A DNA stretch of 64,000 nt, taken from contig NZ_JAFLNH010000001.1 in assembly GCF_018361265.1 (NCBI RefSeq), forward strand, positions 1,178,001 through 1,242,000. Direction: 5' to 3'. The position numbers were made by a program, and so were the translations under genes. Below, in pieces: positions 19,083-28,200 of the stretch. The notes beneath the pieces were generated by a model. It was not told the DNA's origin. It did no database searches and was given only the letters and a program-made list of their open reading frames with translations. Position 1 is the stretch's first letter, and the number at the start of each line of letters is the position of its first letter. This DNA comes from Mycobacterium sp. SM1. GTDB taxonomy: Bacteria; Actinomycetota; Actinomycetes; Mycobacteriales; Mycobacteriaceae.

Positions 19083-20183
19083 ATGGGTGTCTGCGCCTGC
19101 GCCGCGCCGCGTCGTGCCGCCGGCTTCCGTCGGCTGATGACGTGCTGCGCAGCGATGATGCTGTGGGCTGCGCTGGGAGCCACCGCGGGGCAGCCACTCG
19201 CCCGCGCCGAAGGGCGTGACCAACTGGCAACGGCCATCGCCACCACGCGCGGCTCGTACCTGGTCTACAACTTCGGCCCCGGTCATCCCACACCCATGCG
19301 CAACGCCGACGGTAACTGGTATGACATGAACAACGGCGGCCATCTCATGATCATCAAGGCAGCGTCACAACGACTTTCACCGCACCTGCTGGTAGATACC
19401 CATACCGGTTACCAGGCACGCTGCGAACACAACCCGGGCGCGCGTACATCCGAAGGGCTATGGCAGGCTTCGGAGACCTATCCCCCACTGCAGGCCTGGC
19501 AGGTGTTGGGGCAGCCGACGATCGCCATCAATGCCAACTTCTTCGACGTGCGCCCCCAGAAGGGTGGCTCGTGGCGACAGACGGGCTGCAGCTCACCCGT
19601 GGGCGCTTACGTCGACAACACCCGCGGCCAAGGCCGGGCCAACCAGGCGGTCACCGGTACCATCGCCTACGCCGGCAAACAAGCACTCACCGGCGGGGAT
19701 GGCCACTGGAGCGCGCTGGCAACGATGATCTTGCCCGCCGACGGCGCGCCATATGTGGTGCGGCCCAAAAGCAAGACCGATTACGACGCCGCCAGTCCCG
19801 TCATCCAGGGCCTGGTGGACAAGGGCGCACGGTTTGTAGCGGTGAGCGGGATCGGGCTATTGTCTCCCGGCGACACCGGGCAGCTCAACGACGGCGGGCC
19901 CAGTGCGGCCCGAACCGCCATCGGCTATTCGGCCGCGAAAGACGAGATGTATGTATTCCAAGGCGGCAGCTACACGCCGGACAATATGCAAGACTTGTTC
20001 CGCGGTCTGGGCAGTGATACCGCGATCCTGCTCGACGGTGGCGGGTCATCGGCGATCGTGCTGCGCCGTGATACCGGGGGGATGTGGGCCGGCTCCGGAG
20101 CGCCGAAGGGAAACTGCGATACCCGCCAGGTGCTATGCGATTCCCATGAACGCGCGCTGCCCGGCTGGCTCGCGTTCAATTGA
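19083..20183 (+). CDS. Exported phosphodiester glycosidase family (NAGPA-domain) protein
   Basis: 366 residues. A signal peptide covers about residues 1-42 (arginines, then a hydrophobic stretch ending near ARA). The rest is a NAGPA-type domain, with the family's INANFFDV near residue 148, SAARTAIGYS near 280 and the LDGGGSSAIVL motif near 318-328. Such proteins remove covering sugars from phosphodiesters or act on exopolysaccharide; the substrate here is unknown. Five or more cysteines outside the signal suggest disulphides. A later ATG at 19137 is an alternative start. Here it takes the place of lprO and Rv0180c between the pirin gene and mce1. Confidence 0.85.
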   Translation: MGVCACAAPRRAAGFRRLMTCCAAMMLWAALGATAGQPLARAEGRDQLATAIATTRGSYLVYNFGPGHPTPMRNADGNWYDMNNGGHLMIIKAASQRLSPHLLVDTHTGYQARCEHNPGARTSEGLWQASETYPPLQAWQVLGQPTIAINANFFDVRPQKGGSWRQTGCSSPVGAYVDNTRGQGRANQAVTGTIAYAGKQALTGGDGHWSALATMILPADGAPYVVRPKSKTDYDAASPVIQGLVDKGARFVAVSGIGLLSPGDTGQLNDGGPSAARTAIGYSAAKDEMYVFQGGSYTPDNMQDLFRGLGSDTAILLDGGGSSAIVLRRDTGGMWAGSGAPKGNCDTRQVLCDSHERALPGWLAFN

Positions 20184-20259
20184 GAGCAGCCGCCGGTATT
20201 TTCTCGTTCGCGCAAACGTCAGCCGCACTCCTGTGATGAAATGACCCGGCGCCCTCAGT

Positions 20260-20284
20260 CCTGACTTCCGCAGATAGTGGGCAC
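20260..20284. repeat. Left terminal inverted repeat of the IS element
   Basis: It begins CCTGACTTCCGCAGATAG and pairs with the right end at 22253-22277 over 25 positions with five mismatches. The target duplication TCAGT lies directly outside. Confidence 0.85.
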
Positions 20285-20380
20285 ACGGATCGCCGGATTT
20301 GGGCGTTTACTAGCGCAAACGTGGGATGAGCCGATTTGGGTCGTGTTACTACACGACGCCAGCGATCCGGGCGGGGTTCG

Positions 20381-22120
20381 TCAGTCGGCGACGGCGGCGT
20401 CGATGCCGGGTGTGAAGGCGAGGTACTTGGGTGGTTCGGGTAGGTCGAGCGCGGCGAGGATGGTTTTCTGATCGCCGGTGAGGGCGGAGCGTTGCGCCAC
20501 GCGGCCGTCGGCGGTGGCGAAGGTGACCAGGTGCATGCGGTCGAGTTCGTGGCGCAGATTGCGCCAGGTGTCGCCGGTGCGGGTTTCTGCGACGCGGATG
20601 AGAAGCAGTGCCAGCCAACACAGTTGGACGTGAGCGCGGATGCGGTCCTCGCGGTGGTGGTAGACCGGGCGCAGCCCCAGCGAGCTCTTGGCGTCGCGCC
20701 AGCCGCGTTCCACCGCGAGCAGCTGCTTGTAGGCGGCGGCCAAATCCTCGGCGGTAAGCGTGAGGTCGGAAGTGCGCAGCAGCCACTTGCCGTCGTAGTG
20801 GGCTTCACGTTGGGCGGCGGCGCGGTCGATGCGCAGCAGCCCGGTCTTGGTGCGCCGCAACAGCCTGCGCAGCCCGGGCTTGCCCTTCAAGGAGCCGACG
20901 AACTCGTCGCGCTTGCGTTTCGGCCAGGCGTCCGAGCCATCGATCAGCCCGGAGAGGTGCTCGATGAGCCGCTCACGCACTGCTGCGTCACGGTCGGCGG
21001 CATCCGGGTTGTGGCACACCACGAACCGCTCCGCACGCACCCCCTCGTTGTTGCCGCCGCCGGGTGCCACCCGAATCTCCTTGACCCGCAGGTTGTCGGC
21101 CACGTCGTGGTAACGGCCGGGGCGGGCCAGCGCGTCGGCGGCCTCGGCGTTGGTGTGGCGCAGCTTCTCGGCGTGGATGTAGTGCCCGCCGCCGCGGGTG
21201 AGATAGGCGCGGTTGGCCGCGGAAGCAAACCCGGCGTCGGCCACCCACACCAGCCGGTGCAGATTCCACGATCCCAGATCGTCTTTGACCGTGCGGATGA
21301 TCCGCTGATCGCTCTCACTGCCGGGAAAGGTCCAGCAGCGCACCGGGATTCCGTCGCGGGTCACCGCCATCGCGATCACCACCTGAGGCCGGTCGTCGCG
21401 GTGGTCCTTGGACTTGCCGAACCGGCGCGCGGCCCGCTCGACCGCTTTCGCGGTGCCGTCGTCGACCTCGGGTTCGGGGGCCAGGTCGGCCAGTTCGTCG
21501 GGCACATCGACCTCCCAGTAGGTGGAGGTGGTGTCGATGAAGACGATGTCGACGTCCAGGTTGAGCAGGTGCGCGACCGAATCGAAGATCTGCGCGGCGA
21601 TCTCGCCTAGCGCGGCGAGCAAAAAGTCCATCGACCGATACGCCGCGTCATCGGAAAACCCGGGGCACTCGGCGATCGCGACCCGTTCGGCGACCCACCG
21701 TGTGGCGCCCAGCTTGCTGCCCGGTTCCAGCGCCCGCTGCGCCACCAGCGCGAACAGCACCCGCTCCACGGTCGCGGCGTCCAGGCGCCGGTCCGCGGCG
21801 ACCCGGCGCAGCGCCGCGCCCACACCCAGCCGGTCCCAGAGTTGGTCGAGCACCCATGCCCCGCCGAAGCGGCGCGAGTCCAAGATCTCGATCTCGCCGG
21901 TGTGCGCGGCCGCGATCGCCTGTGCCGGGTCGAGGAACCGCGAGATCGAGGCGACCAGTCGGGCCAGCGCGTCGCGGTCCACGGTGTCAGCGCGGCCGAA
22001 GTTGTGGATCACCTTCGCCGAGGGCACCCCGGTGACCGGATGGCGTTCGCTGTGCGCCAGCTGCAGATACGACACCGTCGACCCGTCGCGGTTGCGCCGC
22101 TTCGTCTCCCGCAGGTACAC
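20381..22120 (-). CDS. IS1634-family transposase
   Basis: 579 residues. The N terminus (MYLRETKRRNRDGS) and the order of motifs fit IS1634-type DDE transposases of the IS4 superfamily. The catalytic region shows VFIDTTSTYWE (first Asp, about 195), VWVADAGFAS (second Asp) and a C-terminal ERGWRDAKSSLGLRPVYHH segment that holds the Glu of the Y-R-E-K signature. The gene has no internal stop and spans most of the element, leaving 121 bp and 157 bp to the ends. It is likely active. Confidence 0.93.
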   Translation of the reverse strand: MYLRETKRRNRDGSTVSYLQLAHSERHPVTGVPSAKVIHNFGRADTVDRDALARLVASISRFLDPAQAIAAAHTGEIEILDSRRFGGAWVLDQLWDRLGVGAALRRVAADRRLDAATVERVLFALVAQRALEPGSKLGATRWVAERVAIAECPGFSDDAAYRSMDFLLAALGEIAAQIFDSVAHLLNLDVDIVFIDTTSTYWEVDVPDELADLAPEPEVDDGTAKAVERAARRFGKSKDHRDDRPQVVIAMAVTRDGIPVRCWTFPGSESDQRIIRTVKDDLGSWNLHRLVWVADAGFASAANRAYLTRGGGHYIHAEKLRHTNAEAADALARPGRYHDVADNLRVKEIRVAPGGGNNEGVRAERFVVCHNPDAADRDAAVRERLIEHLSGLIDGSDAWPKRKRDEFVGSLKGKPGLRRLLRRTKTGLLRIDRAAAQREAHYDGKWLLRTSDLTLTAEDLAAAYKQLLAVERGWRDAKSSLGLRPVYHHREDRIRAHVQLCWLALLLIRVAETRTGDTWRNLRHELDRMHLVTFATADGRVAQRSALTGDQKTILAALDLPEPPKYLAFTPGIDAAVAD

Positions 22121-22252
22121 CCCTACACTGCTAGCACATATTCGCTGGTGAAGTCCAGCGACACGCCAGAACTCGTGTGCCTACACGAATCCGCCGTTTC
22201 GGTGACTCTGCAAGCCTCCTACCAGCACAATCGCTCCGCGCTACCCCGAAAT

Positions 22253-22277
22253 ATGCCTACGAACTGCGGAAGTCGGG
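22253..22277. repeat. Right terminal inverted repeat of the IS element
   Basis: Read on the minus strand it begins CCCGACTTCCGCAGTTCG and matches the left end (20260-20284) at 20 of 25 positions. The duplicated TCAGT follows at 22278-22282. Confidence 0.85.
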
Positions 22278-22397
22278 TCAGTGTGAGCCGGGACAATGAC
22301 GGACGGCACAGTCATTCGGCGAATTTTCTGCAATAGGCTCAGCATGGCCCGGGCAGGTCCGGCGAGCGGTCATGGGGTCCGGGTTTTATCGCATGCC

Positions 22398-23210
22398 CTA
22401 TACGCGCGGCGTCAAATCCAGCGAGGTAATGGTCGTCATCCTGGTTACCCGCCAGCGCGCGTGGTCGCGTTTCATGAACAACCGGTAGGACAGGTATTTC
22501 AGTGAGGGAACACCTTTGGTCACTGGACTGGTGGACGTGGTGTTGGTGTAGACGATAGCGACCGCCTCGGGTCCGTTCAACGATTCCACCGCCGCCGCGA
22601 CCACCTGGGTGTTGTTGGTTATCTTCGCCTGTTTGTTGGCCGGCGCTATCGCATCGATAAACTTGCGGTACTGGGCCTCGAAATCACCGCTCAGATACGT
22701 CGCCGCTCGGTCGGGAAGCTTATCCAAGTTGTCCGGGGTGTAGGTCCACAGCGTTGTGACGGCATTGGCCGCCGTCCGCGCGATGTTGATCTTGGTGGCC
22801 ACGGTAGCCTCGTCGGCGAGGTAGGGCTGCACCGTTGCGCCAGCGAAGGCGGCGGAGCCCACAAACAACGCCGCCGCCGCACCAACGGCGATGGCGACAC
22901 GCTTGCGAACCGGGTTCCTGGCCACCCCGTCATCTTGTTCAGCGGCGGCCCCGGCCTCGTCCGTTGCCCCGTCGGCAGTGATGCCGTCCGCCTGGGTAGC
23001 ATCGGCGTCATCGAGGGCATCGTCGATGGATTGTGTTGACGCGCAGTTATTTTCGTCGGTATTGAGCGTGGATTCAGCTTCCGGAGCTGGCGACTCGACT
23101 CGCCATGCACCGGTGTCGGGCGCTTGGCTGCGGTGCGCTGCATCGGCCGCGGACGCGATATCGGAAGTTTTGTCGGTCAGATCACTTGCAGCAGACTGCT
23201 GATCTTCCAC
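22398..23210 (-). CDS. mam1D: Mce1-associated membrane protein Mam1D (Rv0178-like)
   Basis: 270 residues. The first 100 residues are acidic and low in complexity, a single membrane helix follows (about 106-126), and a soluble NTF2-like extracytoplasmic domain fills the rest. It is the last gene of the mce1 operon. Its ATG lies 34 bases inside the end of mam1C, a long overlap that suggests coupled translation. Mce-associated proteins of this kind help assemble or stabilise the Mce1 importer. Counterpart: Rv0178. Confidence 0.85.
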   Translation of the reverse strand: MEDQQSAASDLTDKTSDIASAADAAHRSQAPDTGAWRVESPAPEAESTLNTDENNCASTQSIDDALDDADATQADGITADGATDEAGAAAEQDDGVARNPVRKRVAIAVGAAAALFVGSAAFAGATVQPYLADEATVATKINIARTAANAVTTLWTYTPDNLDKLPDRAATYLSGDFEAQYRKFIDAIAPANKQAKITNNTQVVAAAVESLNGPEAVAIVYTNTTSTSPVTKGVPSLKYLSYRLFMKRDHARWRVTRMTTITSLDLTPRV

Positions 23211-23773
23211 TGATCTCCTTCCTTCTTAGCCGTTGCCGCCCAGCGACTCGTCTTCTCGAATACCTGCTTGCCGTCCGGAGATTTCGCTGTCACGTCGGTG
23301 ACCACCAGGACATTGGCACTACCATCGTCGTTCCACCGTTCCACACCGGCGTCCAAGACGGTTCCCGTGGTTGGTTCCGCCTGGGCGACGTGTAGCAGAA
23401 TCTCGTTTTCCTTGCCGCGATACTGCTTGGCGAAGTCGCCGGTAGCATGCGCTAACACGCGATCGACATAGTCGTTGGCATGAAACGGATCCACGGACGT
23501 GAACTCCGCCATAAACGATCGAACGGAGATGAGCACCGTCTTGTCGTTCGCTGCCACTCGTTGATGCGATTCGTGCCGGACCAGGATGAACGCGCACACC
23601 GAGATGGCGCTTGCCGCGACCGCCGTCGCCAGGCTGATAGCGAGCGGTACGCCCCAGTGTTGCGGTGGCTTCCACTGCCCTGGCAGCACAATCCACAATC
23701 GTCTGCGCGGCCGGCTTGTCTGTACCAAAACAACCGGCCCCTCGTCAGGCTGGAGCTTTCGGCGCGGGCTCAT
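23177..23773 (-). CDS. mam1C: Mce1-associated membrane protein Mam1C (Rv0177-like)
   Basis: 198 residues. A basic N-terminal tail (about 1-40) precedes one membrane helix (about 43-65), then an extracytoplasmic domain with the Mce-associated pattern (Y-V-D-R-V-L-x-x-A-T-G-D-F, about 102-114) ends in WKISSLLQVI. It overlaps the stop of mam1B by four bases and the start of mam1D by 34. Counterpart: Rv0177. Confidence 0.85.
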   Translation of the reverse strand: MSPRRKLQPDEGPVVLVQTSRPRRRLWIVLPGQWKPPQHWGVPLAISLATAVAASAISVCAFILVRHESHQRVAANDKTVLISVRSFMAEFTSVDPFHANDYVDRVLAHATGDFAKQYRGKENEILLHVAQAEPTTGTVLDAGVERWNDDGSANVLVVTDVTAKSPDGKQVFEKTSRWAATAKKEGDQWKISSLLQVI

Positions 23774-24753
23774 TTACGGCTCCCGGCCGCTCTAGGTTTA
23801 GTCAGCACGGTGAGGTCGTCTATGCGCCAACGTGCATCCGCTCCTTTGACAAACGCCCCCCGAACGGTCGCGCTGATAAACCGCTCGTCGGGCGGAGCGC
23901 CGCGCTGACCTTGCAAAAACAACAGCATGGTCGCACGATCCGGTGTCACCGACTGCACCGCGCTGTTGGTCACCCAATATTCGTTGTTGACGGGGTGTCC
24001 TTTCTGTACGGCGCGCTGTTGGGTCGCCAGCTGCTCGCGGTAGTTATCGGTCGTCAACGAGCGTGCGTGCTCAAAATCCTGCTCCAGCGTTTTCGGGTGG
24101 TAGCTCAGCATCTCTGCCACGAGCTTGGGGCCCTGCGTGGCGATCTGCGCGCGGGCCCGGTCGATGGCGCGGTCACGCAGGTACACCACGAAATAGCTCA
24201 CTGCGGCACCTGATGCGCAAGCCAGCGCGGCCACCGCTACCGCCGCTGCGGTCCACCGACGAACGACACCGGGACGCCGGGCCGGCTCGACGCGCCGGAC
24301 CTCGGTGTGCAACAACACGTCGGCGAAGGTCCGCCGTCGCGAGTCCCACAGCGGCCACAGCCAACCCACCGATACCGACAAGGTATCCAGCAAGTGGGCC
24401 AGATCCCTGAGCAGCAGCCGCCACGGCCCGACCGACGCGCCATCACGGTGCACCACCCTGATGCCGGCAACCGCACGACCCAGGCTCCAGCCGGTGATTG
24501 CCGGTGTTAGCAACCGGTTGACCGCCATGAGCAAGATCGCGAGTCCACCAAGAGCCACCGAGAACCAAAACCAGGTGTCGTGCAGCGGCGACGCCACAGC
24601 CTTGGCGGTCAGCCCCGTCGTCACCACCACCGCGACACCGGGCAGTAGATCTACCGCAAGAGCACCGGCACGTAAGTGCCAGCGCGCCAGGTCATTCGGC
24701 GATTCTTCCCGAACGGCATGCGTGGCCGTCGTCTGCCCGGCCACTGCTATCAC
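23770..24753 (-). CDS. mam1B: Mce1-associated RDD-domain membrane protein Mam1B (Rv0176-like)
   Basis: 327 residues. An RDD domain with about three helices (about 20-150) is marked by RAGALAVDLLPG at the start and a GWSLGRAVAGIRVV segment. A fourth helix (about 170-190) leads to an extracytoplasmic Mce-associated domain. The fusion of RDD and Mce-associated parts is the same as in Rv0176. It overlaps mam1A and mam1C by four bases each, so translation is coupled. RDD proteins are often linked to transport; here it probably serves Mce1. Confidence 0.87.
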   Translation of the reverse strand: MIAVAGQTTATHAVREESPNDLARWHLRAGALAVDLLPGVAVVVTTGLTAKAVASPLHDTWFWFSVALGGLAILLMAVNRLLTPAITGWSLGRAVAGIRVVHRDGASVGPWRLLLRDLAHLLDTLSVSVGWLWPLWDSRRRTFADVLLHTEVRRVEPARRPGVVRRWTAAAVAVAALACASGAAVSYFVVYLRDRAIDRARAQIATQGPKLVAEMLSYHPKTLEQDFEHARSLTTDNYREQLATQQRAVQKGHPVNNEYWVTNSAVQSVTPDRATMLLFLQGQRGAPPDERFISATVRGAFVKGADARWRIDDLTVLTKPRAAGSRK

Positions 24754-25502
24754 TTCGTCACCTGTTCGAGCTTGGAAATCTTGTACTTCCCCTCATCGGG
24801 CGCCATCGTCACCCGCAGGCGATAGCCATTCTCCTGGTTTTTGGCTTGAGCGTTGGACACCTTGACGCGGAGTGCAACCAGCACATCGATGGAACCGTCG
24901 GCGTTGTTGCGCTCCACCGCGGCCCGCATGTCTGACACCTGAACGTGGACGTTGGCGGCCTGATACGCCTCGACGAGCAAGCCGCTGTACAACACGGCTT
25001 GGGTACCGAAAGCGCCGGTAGAGCATTCGATGATCTTCTGTGCGGCGGCGGCCATCGCCGCAGTATCGGGTGCCTGCGTCGCGGCGACACAATCCTTCGC
25101 GGCCGCAACGGCCGTCCGGTCGGCGCGGGCGATCCGCTGGTCTTCACGATGGGCTCGCAACGCGAAATAGCCACCCGCACTGACACCGCCGGCGAGGAGC
25201 ACAAGGGCGGCGGCGATGCAAAGCAGCCAGCCACCGCCCAGGCGCGAGGCGCCCCGCTCCACAGCGAGCGCCCTTTCGGATGATGCATCCTCACCGCCCC
25301 CGGTCAGGACTTCGGCCGTCACCTCCGGGCCGGTCAGGTCGGCTCCGGCCCCGGATCCCCCCGGATCCGCGGCCGTCACCTCCGGGCCGGTCGGGTCGGC
25401 TCCGGCCCCGGATCCCCCCGGATCCGCGGCCGTCACCTCCGAAAGCGACGGATCAGGGGCGCCGGTAGGAGTCAGCCGACCGGGGTCAGCATGTCCTGCC
25501 AT
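24750..25502 (-). CDS. mam1A: Mce1-associated membrane protein Mam1A (Rv0175-like)
   Basis: 250 residues from the ATG at 25502 (MAGHADPGRL). The N-terminal 75 residues include a 19-residue repeat, EVTAADPGGSGAGAD-x-TGP, in two copies, encoded by a 57-bp DNA repeat. A membrane helix (about 90-110) and an extracytoplasmic domain with two cysteines follow. The start overlaps the end of mce1F by 31 bases. Counterpart: Rv0175, the first of the four mam1 genes. Confidence 0.85.
   Translation of the reverse strand: MAGHADPGRLTPTGAPDPSLSEVTAADPGGSGAGADPTGPEVTAADPGGSGAGADLTGPEVTAEVLTGGGEDASSERALAVERGASRLGGGWLLCIAAALVLLAGGVSAGGYFALRAHREDQRIARADRTAVAAAKDCVAATQAPDTAAMAAAAQKIIECSTGAFGTQAVLYSGLLVEAYQAANVHVQVSDMRAAVERNNADGSIDVLVALRVKVSNAQAKNQENGYRLRVTMAPDEGKYKISKLEQVTK
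25321..25434. repeat. 57-bp tandem repeat in mam1A
   Basis: Two 57-bp units (25321-25377 and 25378-25434) differ at one base (A or G at unit position 16). A few bases of a third copy follow. They encode the 19-residue repeats at the N terminus of Mam1A, in frame. The exactness at DNA level suggests recent duplication and possible copy-number variation between strains. Confidence 0.88.
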
Positions 25503-27034
25503 CCGTCGTCTCCCGTATTGCTCGAGCTTTCGACCGTCCACTTCACACCGTCGGGCCCCACCAATTCACCGCTTTGGGGGCTGTAGACTGCCGCGGGACC
25601 CCGGCTGGGAGTGTAGACGCAGGGGTTGGGTTGCTGACCATTGCATTGCACGGTGCCTGATCCCGGCCGTTGCAGCGGATCGCTGATCGGCGGCGGTGAG
25701 CCCCCCGGCGGTAGCTTGTCGGCGGGAGCCGGGTTCAGGCCGTTGTTGACCGACGGCGCCGGTATCACCCTGCCCGGATCCACCGGCTGATCGCACCGGG
25801 CCCCGGGCGCCGGGCAGTTGCGGATCTGGTTGGGGTCGCCATACCAGGGGTTGGTGCCCAACGGGATGTACGGTTGGTCGCTGCGGCACTCCCGCGGCGT
25901 GGCAGCGCGCTTGCCGGGGACGTCGACACACGGAACGTTGCGCGATCCGCGCACCACGTTCGCCGGTGTCTCCTGCGGAATCTTGCAGTACAACCCGGAC
26001 GGCAACGGCTGTGAGCTGGTGTCCGCCGGAGACCGCCATTCAGATGCGGGAAGAAAGCCGGTCAGGCAGGGAGGCGGCTGGTTGATCGACAGCGCGAGGT
26101 CGAGCGATGCCAGGCCCTCCTTCTCATACGGCGCGGTAACCGCCTGGGCGATGGCGGCCCCCTGCGGCAAAAACACCAGGTATTGCTCGAGGCCCTTGTG
26201 GTAGCGCTTGAGCATGTCCAGCACGATCGCAAGATTCGCCAGCGTTTCCGGAAGCGACTCGCGGACGTCGCTGAAGACCGCGTTGACCTGATCGGCGGTC
26301 GGAGGGGCCTGGGCGAGGATGCTCTGCAGGTGCTGGTCGGTGTCCGCGGCCTGCGCGGCCAGGCTGTTGAGGTTGCGCGCCCACCGTGCGATCGCGTCGC
26401 CGGAGTTGACTTGGCTGTCGATGACCGGCCCGGAGTTTTGGATGATGTCGTTGACATCGCCGATGTGGCTCTTGAAGTCCCGGGTGATCGCCTGAGTGGC
26501 ATCGACGAGCCGTTGCAGGGCGGGTCCCAGACCGCCGACCGCTTGCGACGTCTCGTCAAGCAATGCGGAAATCTTGCCCTTGGGCAGCGCTTCCAGCCCC
26601 TTGTAGGCGGTGTCCAGGGCGGGCCCGATCTCCGAGGGCACGCTACTCTTGGTGATCGTCTGCCCGGCCGACAGGTATTTGCCCGGGTTGCCCACCGATA
26701 CCAGGTCCAGATACTGCTCACCGGCCGCGGAAACCGAATGCACGTTCGCTGACGCGTCGATCGGGATCTTGTACCGGCTGGCGATGCTCATGGTGGCCCG
26801 CGCCCCCGTCTCGGTCGGCTCGACGGCGGTGACCTTGCCGATGGTGATCCCGCGATAAGTCACGTTGGCGGTGGCATACAACCCGCCCGAAGCCGGAAGA
26901 TCGGCCTTCAGCGTGTATTGCCCGATCCCCATCAGGGTCGGGATCCGTAGGTAATACCAGCCCAGCACCACGATCGCGACCACGGTCAGGATGCCGAACG
27001 CGGTCAGCTGGCGTTTGGTAAGTATGCTCAGCAT
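25472..27034 (-). CDS. mce1F: Mce1F, substrate-binding protein of the Mce1 lipid importer
   Basis: 520 residues. One N-terminal membrane helix (about 11-31) is followed by an MCE domain (about 38-115, with GITIGKVTAVEPT), a long helical region (about 130-300) and a Pro/Gly/Cys-rich tail (about 315-520). This is the order in Mce1F (Rv0174). Mce1A-F form a hexamer that carries fatty acids or mycolates across the periplasm to YrbE1A/B. The start overlaps lprK by seven bases. Confidence 0.93.
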   Translation of the reverse strand: MLSILTKRQLTAFGILTVVAIVVLGWYYLRIPTLMGIGQYTLKADLPASGGLYATANVTYRGITIGKVTAVEPTETGARATMSIASRYKIPIDASANVHSVSAAGEQYLDLVSVGNPGKYLSAGQTITKSSVPSEIGPALDTAYKGLEALPKGKISALLDETSQAVGGLGPALQRLVDATQAITRDFKSHIGDVNDIIQNSGPVIDSQVNSGDAIARWARNLNSLAAQAADTDQHLQSILAQAPPTADQVNAVFSDVRESLPETLANLAIVLDMLKRYHKGLEQYLVFLPQGAAIAQAVTAPYEKEGLASLDLALSINQPPPCLTGFLPASEWRSPADTSSQPLPSGLYCKIPQETPANVVRGSRNVPCVDVPGKRAATPRECRSDQPYIPLGTNPWYGDPNQIRNCPAPGARCDQPVDPGRVIPAPSVNNGLNPAPADKLPPGGSPPPISDPLQRPGSGTVQCNGQQPNPCVYTPSRGPAAVYSPQSGELVGPDGVKWTVESSSNTGDDGWQDMLTPVG

Positions 27035-28200
27035 CGCCGATCCGCCCTTTCCACCAGCGGCCCGCCGGGCACGTCGTTGGGGTTGGGCGTGTAGCGAACG
27101 TCGGGAATCATGGTTTCGGGGTCGCGCCCATAGGATTGCTCCAGCGCGCGCAGCGCCCCCGAAAACCCCGTTCCGGTGAGAAACGCGTTGTCCACGGCGC
27201 TCAGCGTCAGGTCGAGCGTCAGTGACAAGTTCATGTAGTCACCTCGCATCAACTTCGGCACGCTGTCGATGTCGAAAGGCTGGGTACCGAGGATCTTCAA
27301 CGCCCCCAAGAGATACGGCGCGGCGCGGCCAAGCTCTCGCAGGGGGCACTGCAGCGATTGCACATTTTGGTCGAGGCTGACCCGCGAGTCCGACAGGTAC
27401 CGGTCGGCTTCTTGGCTGAGGCGCCCCAGGGCGCCGACCGCGTTGATCAACAGGTCCTGTTTGTCTGCGAAATGCTTGATCAACGGCGGGAATTCGGTGA
27501 GGGCCCGATCGATAGCGTCCGAGTGGGGACCCACGTACGCCAACAGACGGTTGGTGGAATCGATCGCGCGGGTGATGTCGTCACGTTGCCCGTTCACTTG
27601 GGCGGTGAAGGCGTCCAGCTTGCCGAGCAAAGCACGGATCTGCCCAGCACGCCCCTTTACGAGGTAGTAGAGCTCGTTCTGCACCACCTCGAGGTTGGGG
27701 ACACCTCCGCCTCGCAAGATCAGGGCCAGACTGGCCAGGGTTTGCTCGGTGCTGGGGTAAGCCGACGAGTTCCGCAGCGGGATGGTGTCGCCCTCCTGCA
27801 ACGGCTGCGGGGAAGGGTTCGCCGGCGCCGCCAGCTCCACATGCTGGGTACCCAGCAGGCTCGTCTGCCCGATCCTGGCGAGCGCGTTCTTGGGGAGCTT
27901 GACGCTCTTGTCTAAACCCAGCGTCAGGGTGGCGATCCAGTTCTTCAATTGGATCGCGCGTATCTTGCCGACCACAACGTCGGCCACTAATACCTTGCTG
28001 TTAGCGTTGATCGCCAGCGTCTCCGGGACCTGAACGTAAATCGTGTAGGAGCCGGGTCCGGTGCCCGGGCCACCGGGGATCGACACATTCGAGATTCCGT
28101 GCCAGCCACAAGAACTCACCAGCAACGCGATCGCCAGCAGGGCCAGAGCTTGGCGGCCGCGGTAGCGGGCCCGGCCAACTAGCGTGAGCACCTTGCTCAT
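27028..28200 (-). CDS. lprK: Mce1E lipoprotein (LprK)
   Basis: 390 residues from the ATG at 28200, which overlaps the mce1D stop by four bases. The signal peptide ends in a lipobox (VSSC, lipidated C31), as in LprK (Rv0173), the lipoprotein member of every Mce operon. An MCE domain (about 48-130, with VLVADVVVGKIRAI) and a helical region (about 180-330) follow. The longer frame upstream is antisense-like noise and not part of the protein. It anchors the Mce1 assembly in the membrane. Confidence 0.93.
   Translation of the reverse strand: MSKVLTLVGRARYRGRQALALLAIALLVSSCGWHGISNVSIPGGPGTGPGSYTIYVQVPETLAINANSKVLVADVVVGKIRAIQLKNWIATLTLGLDKSVKLPKNALARIGQTSLLGTQHVELAAPANPSPQPLQEGDTIPLRNSSAYPSTEQTLASLALILRGGGVPNLEVVQNELYYLVKGRAGQIRALLGKLDAFTAQVNGQRDDITRAIDSTNRLLAYVGPHSDAIDRALTEFPPLIKHFADKQDLLINAVGALGRLSQEADRYLSDSRVSLDQNVQSLQCPLRELGRAAPYLLGALKILGTQPFDIDSVPKLMRGDYMNLSLTLDLTLSAVDNAFLTGTGFSGALRALEQSYGRDPETMIPDVRYTPNPNDVPGGPLVERADRRC

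Larger units (their letters stand above)
20260..22277. mobile_element. IS1634-family insertion sequence, complete, with 5-bp target duplication
   Basis: The element is 2,018 bp with one transposase gene on the minus strand. Its ends are imperfect inverted repeats: the left end (20260-20284) starts CCTGACTTCCGCAG and the right end (22253-22277), read on the minus strand, starts CCCGACTTCCGCAG; 20 of 25 bases match. The flanking 5-mers are identical, TCAGT at 20255-20259 and TCAGT at 22278-22282, as expected of a target-site duplication. It landed between the phosphodiester glycosidase gene and mam1D, so no gene is broken. Intact ends, duplication and gene point to a fairly recent insertion. 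Confidence 0.9.

Noticed and set aside
20492..21610. 372-codon open frame opposite the transposase
   Set aside because: It is the mirror of the transposase coding strand and has no family motif.
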